Part shown: piece by piece, positions 55,751 to 64,000 of the stretch | Position numbering within the stretch: position 1 is the first letter of the stretch | Layout of the letters: the number at the start of each line of letters is the position of its first letter | Source of the DNA: Wurfbainia villosa | Taxonomy: Eukaryota; Streptophyta; Magnoliopsida; Zingiberales; Zingiberaceae | Length of the DNA: 64,000 nucleotides | Reading direction: 5' to 3' | NCBI GenBank assembly: GCA_025175895.1 | Contig: CM046003.1 | Span: forward strand, 93,571,172-93,635,171 | Made by a program: the position numbers and the translations under genes | The notes under the pieces: model-generated | Seen by the model: the letters and a program-made list of their open reading frames with translations, nothing else | Databases searched by the model: none | Told to the model about the DNA's origin: nothing

Positions 55751-57607
55751 ATGAGTTAGAGTGTGCCAACTTGAATTGATAAGGTAGTTAATCTAATCAT
55801 AGCAAAGTTGACACCTTAGGTCATTTTCAAAGTTATATGATACATTGGAAATGAGATTGATAATTTAATCCTAAAGGATTTTAGGATGTGCCAATAGAAA
55901 TTTAAGATGTTTGAAAAATCAATTAAAGTTGACACAATTAGATTTAGAGGTCATGGTGTGTCATTTTAGATTTTTGGCACACTTGGGAGTTTGAGTTAAT
56001 ATGGCAAAAATGGGTCTAATATTAATAAATGGTAATTAATATTAAAATTTAAGTATTCTTATACCTTTACATTTTATTCGTCATGCTTTGTTTACTTTAT
56101 CATGTCATGACATCATATTTTATATTAATCATTTAAAATGTCATAATAATACTTAGGTTAATATGTCATGTGTGTATTTAGATTTATGTTTATGCTATGA
56201 CATCATGATTATTGGCACATATTTTATTTATACTATGATCATATCTCATGCATTTAGGTTAATTAAGATTGATTTAAGAGCAATGACATGATTTAAGACT
56301 TATGATAAGAGAATTAAATAGAGTTGTCTATATAAAATGCATGAGACCTTATATTAGGAAAGAATCCAAACCCACATCTCACAAAAATATTAAATTGACA
56401 TGTGTGTATTGATACACCTTAGACACATATGAGATGTTAGTAAAATTAGTTAAGTTCAAGGTGCATAGATGTTGCATCTAGATGAACTCCAACTCATAAT
56501 ATATCATTGAGAAAATCATGAGGAAAGCTAATGTATAAGTCATATACATCTAGCCCATAGACCATGGGTCAAAATAAGATTTTGAAATCATTTTGAAAAA
56601 TCTTGGTGAAGCCTATCTTTTGATAGCAATCACCAGAGAAGAAATTGATACAAAGTTAGGCAAAACATTGAAGCTTCAATGTTTTTGAACTTTATATCAA
56701 TCTCTAAATTTAATAGGTATTTTAATTTAAAATTATTTTTCACTTATTGTATTTCATATAAGTAATATACATATGAAGTTTCAAGATTTTTTAAAATATA
56801 TTTATTTACTTATCAATTTTTAAAATTTGATTGAAAACTCTGATTTCTGAAAAAATCAGAGTCCAGTCAACTACTTTTAGAGAGCAATCGACTGGGGGTG
56901 TTTTTAGTCGACTAGTAGCTGAAATCAGTTGACTGATGTGTTTGATATTGATTGAACAAGGTTTGTTTAGTCATGTATCAGCTATTTTATGTTACCTTAA
57001 CGTCTTCTAATCCTAGAATATGCTTTGGAAATCATTGGAAGTGTGAAATATCATTGAAAATGATTAGGAGAGTTTTTTAGGGTGGAGTATCGAATTTTAA
57101 GGGTTGTGAAAGTTTAATGTTGGACTTTTATCCTTATTTTCGATGGTTTAAGTTTCATGTAGGCTTAAGAACTCTCCAAGGACATTGTTGGTGCAATGGT
57201 CAAGGGAGAGTAAGCCTTTAGAGGGAGGTTATCCATCAAGGAATGATAAATGAGTTTTTCCTCAAAGGGAGAGAAATGAAGGGTTTGCGTTAGGAAATCT
57301 TCATTAAGCTCACCAAAGGGGGAAAATTGGAGAAGTGAGGATTATCTCTCATTTAGTGATATGAGACTTATTACTATGAAGAGTGAAGACATTTTAGATA
57401 TTTTTGGACCAAAGGAGAGAATGTAAGATCTCATTAGGGTATGAGACATGGATACCCTTTGTAGTCTTTTTGATGTATGACAAAGGGGGAGAAATAAATG
57501 GTTTAAGTTAGGTAAACCTTCACTATGCTTTGACATTGGAAGAGTTAAGTCTGAGTTTATGGTTAGCCTAACTTAAAGGTGTTGTCAAACATCAAAAAGG
57601 ATGAGAT
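55751..57607 (+). other. Family G copy G5: post-gag non-coding region with altered polypurine tract
   Basis: Same block order as other copies: TCATGTCATGACATCAT (about 56100), ACCCACATCTCAC (about 56370), GTGAAGCCTATC (about 56608), CAGTCGACTG-like palindromes (56873-56940), TTGTTGGTGCAATGG (57188). The polypurine tract reads AAAAAGGATGAGAT (57594-57607), interrupted by AT. Confidence 0.75.
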
Positions 57608-59226
57608 TATTGGTGCAATCAGCCAAAGTCATGATTGACCAGACTCGAGTGAGACTCGAGTAGTGTTTTGATGTTTAACAATAGGTTGACTATATAGTTG
57701 ACATGGGTTTGACCATATGATGGAAAGTCCAAGTCATGGGTACTTGGCAAAGGAAAAGTCCAAGCATGGGGCTTGGTGTGGAAAGTCCAAGTCTTGGGTA
57801 CTTGACATGGAAAGTCCAAGCATGAGTCTAAGCATGTGAAAGTCCAAGTCATGGGGCTTGGCATGGAAAGTTCAAGTCTTGGGTACTCGACATGGAAAGT
57901 CTAAGCATGGGTCTTGGCATGTGAAAGTCCAAGTCATGGGTACTCGACAATTGGAAAGTCCAAGTATGGGTCTTGGCACGGAAAAGTCTAAGCATGGTCT
58001 TGGCAATTGGAAAGTCTAACATAGAGTTGGCAAGGGAAGTCCAAGGGTGTGATATTGGCAACGTAAAGTCCAAGCATATAGTCTTGGCAGCATAAGTCCA
58101 ATGTTTGGTAATGTAAAGTCCAAGCATGAAGTCTTGGCGACATAAATCCAAATGAACCTTGGCAAAGGACCCGATTAGCATGACATAGTCGATGGAAGCA
58201 CCTAAATGTTAATGCGAAGGATGAAGAGTCATGGACTCGAGGGATTCGAGAGGCGTGAGGTTGATGGAGGTGGCTAGAAGGCTTAGGTCTAGGCTACGGG
58301 TGTTGATCAAGTATGAGGGAATCATACTTGGGTTAAATCTCAACTCATGGTTGAGGTTTACCAATCGACTGGGACCTTGGGTCAGTCGACTGACCGAGTA
58401 TTTAACACTCGGGAGCCTAATCAGCTCAGAGCAACCGACTGGGTTATGGCCAGTCGACTGACAGTGCAATTGACTATCGATCGATTGTCGACTGGGAGTT
58501 AGGCAGTCGACTGGCCTTGAGCAGTGGGCTGCCATGGATGGCAGTCGACTGATGTTTACGGACATGAGCACAGAATGCTCAGCAGTCGATTGGACAATCG
58601 ACTCGGGGTTGATGGCAATCGACTGGTTAAGTGTCTGTTGAGTCGAATCCCATGTAGATTAGTCCGTTGTGAGACAATGGATATGTGGGCAGTTAATTGG
58701 TGGGTAAGGCCAGTCGACTGTCAGGCAGAAATTAATCCGACATGTGGTTTAAAAGGAGCTCGACGGGGACATTTGAAGGAGCTGGTTTTTGGTGATCTTG
58801 AAGGGGACTTACTGCTGCGTTCCAGACCTTCCAAGCTTGTCCAAGTAACCACATCAACAAGTATTCAAAAGTCGTAGTTTGTAAAGTGTTTCTTTACATT
58901 TTCATTTGTACTCTTATTGTATTTGGTTGTATCATTATTCTTATTGTTGTAAGAGTCTTATAAGAGATTTTTTCACCTCCAGTGTGTCACCGAGAAAGAG
59001 AAGTTTAATAGTGGCAGTATGCATCACTAGAGCTCGCTAAGGCATGGCCGTGGAATAAGGACTAGGGTTCCAAACCACGTAAAATTCGTGTGTCGTATTT
59101 GTGTTGTGCTTTATGTTAGTATTAGTATTAGTATTTGTATTTCCATTGCATACTAATGATTGTAGACAAGCACAATGAATCCAAGCGAAGAAATCGACGA
59201 ATCTTTATTAACCCTCCCCACTCTAG
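57608..59226 (+). repeat. Family G LTR G (3' LTR of copy G5), 3' end cut
   Basis: Starts TATTGGTGCAATC (TG changed to TA). It has 21-30-bp AAGTCCAAG...CTTGG repeats (57720-58150), CAGTCGACTG palindromes (58365-58730), hairpin TCCGTTGTGAGACAATGGA (about 58661) and TTTAAAAGG at the TATA position. It ends abruptly at CTCTAG (59226), before the usual CTAACA, at the junction with an inverted LTR. Confidence 0.8.
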
Positions 59227-60493
59227 CTTGGAAGGTCTGGAATACAGCAGCAATTCCCCTTGAAGATCACCAAAAATGAGCTCCTTTAAATGTCCCTGTC
59301 GAGCTCCATTTAAACCACATGTCGGGCTAATTTTCGCTTGGTAGTCGATTGACCTTACCCACCAGTCGACTCCCTACACATTCGTTGTCTCACAATGGAC
59401 TAATCCACATGAGATTTGACTCAACGGACACTTGAACGATCGCCATCAACCCCAATCGATCATTCAGCGAGAGTCAACGATTGACTCGACCATTATGTGC
59501 TCGTGTCCGTAAACACCAGACGACTGCCATCTATGACATCAACTACTAAAGGCCAATTGATTGGTATAATCCCCAGTCGACTGCCAAAGCACAGTCGATC
59601 GGTAGTCGATTGCACTGTCAGTTGACTAGTCATAATCTCTGGTGACTACTCTGAGCTGACTAGGCTCCCGAGTGCTAAATACTCAGCCAGTCAATTGACC
59701 CAAGATCCCAGTCGATCGGTAAACCTCACCATGAGTTGAGGTTTAACTCAACTATGATTCTCTCATGCTTGATCAACACCCATAGTCTAGACCTAAGCCT
59801 TCTAGCCACCTCCATCAGCCTCATGCCTCTCAGATCGCTCGAATCCGTAACTCTTCATCCTTCGCGTTAGCCTTCAGGTGCTTTCATCGGCTATGTCATG
59901 CTAACTGGGTCCTTTACCAAGGTTTATTTGGACTTATGCCGTCAAGACTCTATGCTTGGACTTTACGCTGCCAAACATTGGACTTATACTGCCAAGACTA
60001 TATGCTTGGACTTTACGCCGCCAATATCACACCCTTGGACTTCACTTGTCAACTTCATGTTGGACTTTCCAATTGCTAAGACCATGCTTGAACTTTTCCA
60101 TGCCAAGATCCATGTTTGGACTTTCCAATTGCCAAGTATCCATGACTTGAACTTTCACATGCCAAGACTCATGCTTGGACTTTCCATGCTAAGTACCTAA
60201 AACTTGGACTTTCCATGCCAAGACCCATGACTTAGACTTTCACATGCCAAGACTCATGCTTGGACTTTCTATGCTAGGTACCCAAGACTTGGACTTTCTA
60301 TGTCAAGACCCATGTTTGGACTTTTCCCTTGCCAAATACCCATGACTTGGAATTTCCATCATATGGTCAAACCCATGTCAACTATATAGTCAACCCATTG
60401 TCAAACAATGGTCAAACCATTGTCAAACATTAAAACACTATTTGTGTCTCACTCGAGTTTGACCAATTGTGACCTGGGTTGATTGCACCAATA
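59227..60493 (-). repeat. Family G LTR H: inverted partial LTR
   Basis: On the minus strand it starts TATTGGTGCAATC at 60493 and runs through the CTTGG repeats and CAGTCGACTG clusters to CCAGACCTTCCAAGC at 59225-59242, where it meets LTR G. It lacks the last 380 or so bases of an LTR. It shares the unusual TA start with LTR G. Confidence 0.8.
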
Positions 60494-60599
60494 AACTAAT
60501 CTTAACCTGCCAACATACTCACTGAGACTTTATCCAAATGTAACAAGGACATATACACTGAATAAATCATGATATTTTATAAAATATTATGTAATCTTC

Positions 60600-60975
60600 A
60601 ATTGTCATCACAATATATTACATTCTCTAAAGTTCCAAAAACTTTACATGTCCTTGAAATGACTCTTTAGTCATTGACTTAGTAAAAAAATCTGTAAGTA
60701 TAACTAGTGTAGGGATATAGTTAAGAATGATCTTTCTCTTATCAATAATATCCCTTACAAAATTATATTTAATACTTATGTGTTTGTTCTTTCTATGATA
60801 TTTGAAATCTTTCGAAAAAGTTATAGCAGTTTGATTGTCATAGAACACTATAACTGGACTCTCACTGTATTCAGCAATCTTTAGATATTTCAGGAACCTT
60901 CTTAATCAGATGGTTTCTTGCACAATCACTGAACAAGCTACATACTCAACTTCCATATCGATAGTGCTTTGCAAG
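60600..60975 (-). pseudogene. Ty1/copia RNase H fragment
   Basis: Minus-strand translation gives MEVEYVACS..., VIVFYDNQTAITFSKD, YHRKNKHISIKYNFVRD and LTDFFTKSMTKESFQGHVKF: the C-terminal RNase H region of a copia polyprotein (open at 60848-60627, with stops upstream). The Asp-Asn pair (YDNQTA) is the usual RNase H motif. The style (HRKNKHI...) fits SIRE- or Oryco-type elements; it could come from a partner of family G, which is a guess. Confidence 0.75.
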
Positions 60976-62174
60976 CCTGTTTCTTACTATTCCATGAGAT
61001 GGTGTCACCTGATGCACACGAACACGACCTCAAATCTCACGACGGATACCGTCGAGGACTCGAAGCACGCGCTCGTGCTCAACGCCTGCAAGTGCAAGGA
61101 TGTCGTCAAGTAATAAAAAGATTATCGATCCCACAGAGACTGAGATTTGAGTACCGATTTGTTCAGTGGATGTTATTGTTCGGAAGTCAATCTAAAGGTT
61201 GCGATTGTGAGGGTTGTCGGTGGACTAAACTCTAGTACGGTGTCACACGGAGGAAGAAAGGAGCTTACTGTGAGATCTTTTAAATGGATTCTAGGACTTC
61301 GATTTCGCTTGTTTGTCGCAAAACATGTTATCAACTGGGCATTGTCTAAACGTCTAACTATGGTGTTGTGGAAGGGACATCATACACTCTCTCGATGAGC
61401 CACCGCATCTATCGGAAGCTATCTCTGCCTTACAAGGATGGGATAGGTAGTACGAGGATGCCGAATCAATCCCCGCAATGAATCGTTTCCAGTTCTATCG
61501 CATCCTTCTACCCACGATTATAGGAGATCAGGCTAACCCCTTGGTTCCTTGTATAAATCCCCTAAATCTTAGATAGGAGGGTTGTCACCCCTCGTATCGC
61601 CTAAGTACAATAGGTAGAAAACCAAACACACATAGATATCGGTATAAACAAATCCCAATTGCAAATTCAAACTCAATAACAAAATTCAATTTGAAGCAAC
61701 ATGTCATACGCATACAAGCTACTCCCTAATCCTAGAATCGAAGAAACTACTTCATAGATAGGAGAGGAAAATCACAAGACATGTTCATGTTCGAATCAAT
61801 AGTAAATAAAGTGCGAGAACAGGAGTTAACAATGCCAATGTGGCCTTCTCTCTGGCATTGAAGTGCAGAACTTGGATCTCCGGCGGCGTTCTTCCTCCCC
61901 GTTGCGAGTTCCCGAAGCTTTTTAGGGTTTCGGTGTGTCATCCCAGCCGTTGTGCCTCCCCCCTAAAGTTTGGGCGGAGGTATCCTTATATATACATCAC
62001 ATCAGATCACTGTGAAATCCAAAAAAAACCCTAGCGTGTCAATCTGCTGGGTCGCAACATGGTCGTGTGTTTCCACACGACTGTGCCGCAGGGTTTCCAT
62101 AACGCCGTGCCGTGTGTAGCCCTCGTGGCCGTATCTCACCATAGGACACTGCCCTTCTTTTGCTCCGAAAGTGC
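60976..62174. other. Unassigned repeat-like DNA
   Basis: No recognised coding domain. AGTAATAAAAAGATTATCGATCCCACAGAGAC (61108 on, read in pieces) and a GTCGTGTG/CACACGAC hairpin (62062-62081) are phrases often seen in plant gypsy LTRs or leaders, so it may be a gypsy fragment. Cut on the right by LTR I. Confidence 0.4.
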
Positions 62175-63642
62175 TGTTGGTGCAATTGACCCAGGTCACG
62201 ATTGACCAGGACTCGAGCTTGACTCGAGAGATGTTTTGATGTTTGACAAAAACATATGACAATGTTATTGTCATGGGAAAGTCTAAGTCTTGAGTACTTG
62301 GCATGGAAAGTCCAAGTGGGACACTTGGCATTTGGGAAAGTCCAAGTCTTGAGTACTTGACATATAAAGTCCAAGCATGGGTCTTGGCAAGGAAAAGTCC
62401 AAGCATGGGTCTTGGCATGGAAAGTCCAACATGGGTTGGCAAGGAAAATTCCAAGCTTGAGTCTTGGCATTTGAGAAGTCTAAGGGGTTTGATATTGGCA
62501 GCGTAAAGTCCAAGCTTGAGTCTTGGCAGCATAAGTCCAATGGTTGACGGCGTAAAGTCCAAGTAGAGTCTTGGCGGCGTAAGTCCAATGTACCTTGGCG
62601 GTGTAGACACCGTTAGCATGACATAGCCGATGGAAGCATCTGAAGGCTAGCGCGATAGATGAACAAGTCATGGATGACTTGGAGGGATCCGAGAGGCGTG
62701 AGGTTGATGGAGGTGGCTAGAAGGTTTAGGTCTAGGCTAAGGGTGGTCTAGCAAGTATGGGGGAATCATACTTGGGCTAAAACCTCATGTTTGAGGTATG
62801 TCAGTCGACTGACGTCATATGACAGTCGACTGGTGAGAGTCAACTAGGGTTTGACTGTGAAAATTGGCCTAGCAGTCGACTGCCAAAGGTGGGCAGTCGA
62901 CTGAGTGGCTGAGCAGTCGACTGATCGTGTGATCAGTCGACTGGTGCTCGGGTTTTGGAGCATAGAATAGAGTCTCACTCGACCACTGCGGTCAGCAGTC
63001 GAGTGATGACTTGATCAATCGACTGATGATGGATTCGTTGGATCTTTCCAGTGTGGATCTAGCCGTTGTCTCACGACGACAGTGACATCAGTCGACTGAT
63101 GGTCCTGAGTAGTCGACTGATCAACATTTTCTAGCACAGGTAGAAGCTTTAAATGAAGCTCGTGAAGGAGAAAAAAGCCATGATTTCTTGAGGGTTTTGG
63201 GGCAATTTGCTACTGTAAATCAAGGTCTCCAAGTGCAATCCAAGCTACCAAGCATTCAAGCAATCAAAAGCAAAGTGTTGTAAAATTCTCTTTACTTGTT
63301 TTCGTATTTGTATTGTATTTGCTTGTTTGTCTTTCGTATTATTGTTGTAATCAATTATACGAGGTTTCTTCACCTCCGATGTATTGTCGAGAAAGAGTTT
63401 ATTTCTTTGTGGTGTTTGTGGCATCGCTAGAGCTTTTTAAAGCTCGTTCCGTGGAGTAGGAACCATTCGGTTCCGAACCACGTTATATTCTTGTGTTCTT
63501 GCGTGATTGTCTATTTCGTTATTGTTATCATTATCTATATTCCACTGCGCTAACGAGTTTGTAGATGAACACGCGAAAGAATTCCATCACGCACTAGCTC
63601 GACGCTATTCACCCCCCTCTAGCGTTCCAACGATCCCCTACA
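62175..63642 (+). repeat. Family G LTR I (5' LTR of copy G6)
   Basis: Starts TGTTGGTGCAATTG and ends ...GATCCCCTACA, 1,468 bp. Repeats of about 27 bp at 62275-62600; at least eight CAGTCGACTG sites at 62800-63120; altered hairpin GCCGTTGTCTCACGACGACAG (about 63062); GGAACC/GGTTCC hairpin at about 63460-63475. PBS follows. Confidence 0.85.
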
Positions 63643-63644
63643 AG

Positions 63645-63656
63645 TGGTATCAGAGC
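63645..63656 (+). other. Primer-binding site of copy G6
   Basis: TGGTATCAGAGC lies 2 nt after LTR I. Confidence 0.9.
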
Positions 63657-63710
63657 GAGACCGCTCTTCAAATTTAACAACCGAGGGAGTACTGCTAGAG
63701 GGTGAAGAAG

Positions 63711-63910
63711 ATGGAATTCCAAGACAAGCTTGGATGGGACATCAACACTCCACCACCATACGACCGAGAAGATTTCCCGACGTGGAGAGCAAGAATGGAG
63801 ACATTCTTGATAATGGACATATAGGATTGGTTCATCCTCATAGAAGGCTTTGAGCCTCCTAGGGACAAGAAAGGAGAAGTCCTCAAGTTAAAGAAATGGA
63901 CCCAAGAGCA
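63711..63910 (+). pseudogene. Family G copy G6: gag-like start, interrupted
   Basis: ATG at 63711 (MEFQDKLGWDINTPPPYDRE...) aligns with the starts of G2 and G4. Codon 38 is TAG (63822-63824), after which the frame continues (DWFILIEGFEPPRDKKGEVL). The gene is cut at 63911 by another LTR. Confidence 0.8.
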
Positions 63911-64000
63911 TGTTAAGGCAATCTCTTGCCGTAATATGGTTTTGATGTGTGTGGAAAAGGGTTTAAGTTAGTGTGTTATGTTGATTTGATATGTGCGTTG
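63911..64000 (+). mobile_element. Start of another copia LTR inserted into G6 gag
   Basis: TGTTAAGGCAATC followed by ATATGGTTTTGATGTGTGTGG and TTTAAGTTAG matches the fold-back arms at 4401-4692 (TGTTAGGGTAATC...). The element continues past the window, so TSD and type cannot be confirmed; the exact first base is inferred from that match. Confidence 0.65.

Overview
The window is nuclear DNA of a flowering plant with a large, retrotransposon-rich genome. The plant assignment rests on an intron-split UTP6 gene, SIRE- and Tork-like Ty1/copia elements primed by initiator-tRNA-Met, Tat-like Ty3/gypsy sequence, and RTE LINEs with TTG tails. A monocot is plausible, but I cannot prove it from this window. 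The only convincing host gene is UTP6 (U3 snoRNA-associated protein 6, minus strand, 43771-52967, six exons, 658 codons). Almost everything else is transposable-element sequence.

The left half (1-38223) is dominated by one LTR-retrotransposon family, called 'family G' here. Its LTRs are about 1.5-1.66 kb, start TGTTGGTGCAATC and end ...CTAACA or ...CTACA. They are followed by a TGGTATCAGAGC primer-binding site, one gag-like ORF (UBN2-like N-terminus, acidic region, two CCHC zinc knuckles, coiled coil, basic C-terminus), and about 1.4-1.8 kb of conserved non-coding DNA up to a polypurine tract. No copy has pol. G1 (1-4080) is the 3' part of a copy. G2 (6694-11643) has lost its 3' LTR. G3 (11945-38223) is a host for three later insertions, each flanked by a readable 5-bp target-site duplication: a 9.3-kb Tork-like Copia at 12256-21581 (GCTAG), the complete copy G4 at 25682-32542 (TGACC), and a 3.77-kb solo LTR at 33656-37422 (AAGTG).

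The middle (38224-43770) holds a truncated minus-strand Tat-like gypsy element, a fossil Copia RNase H region, a SINE-like tRNA-derived sequence and an old RTE 3' end. UTP6 follows. Its intron 4 holds a near-full-length RTE LINE (45061-48280, 15-bp TSD) on the same strand. Its intron 3 holds a 5'-truncated RTE copy (49422-50186, 17-bp TSD) on the opposite strand, so exon 4 lies between two long complementary repeats. A telo-box lies just upstream of the UTP6 start codon.

The right end (54780-64000) returns to family G: a decayed copy G5 (54780-59226), an inverted partial LTR forming a large head-to-head palindrome (59227-60493), a minus-strand Copia RNase H remnant, unassigned repeat-like DNA, and the 5' part of a sixth copy, G6 (62175-63910). 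G6 gag is cut by the start of yet another LTR (63911 to the window end). That LTR matches the arms of the fold-back at 4401-4692.

The most distinctive signals are: a gag-only lineage with a conserved gag terminus; LTRs built from about 27-bp repeats plus clusters of the palindrome CAGTCGACTG, replaced in tracts of some copies by CGATCG; hairpins conserved across LTRs; and the LINE inverted repeat around UTP6 exon 4.
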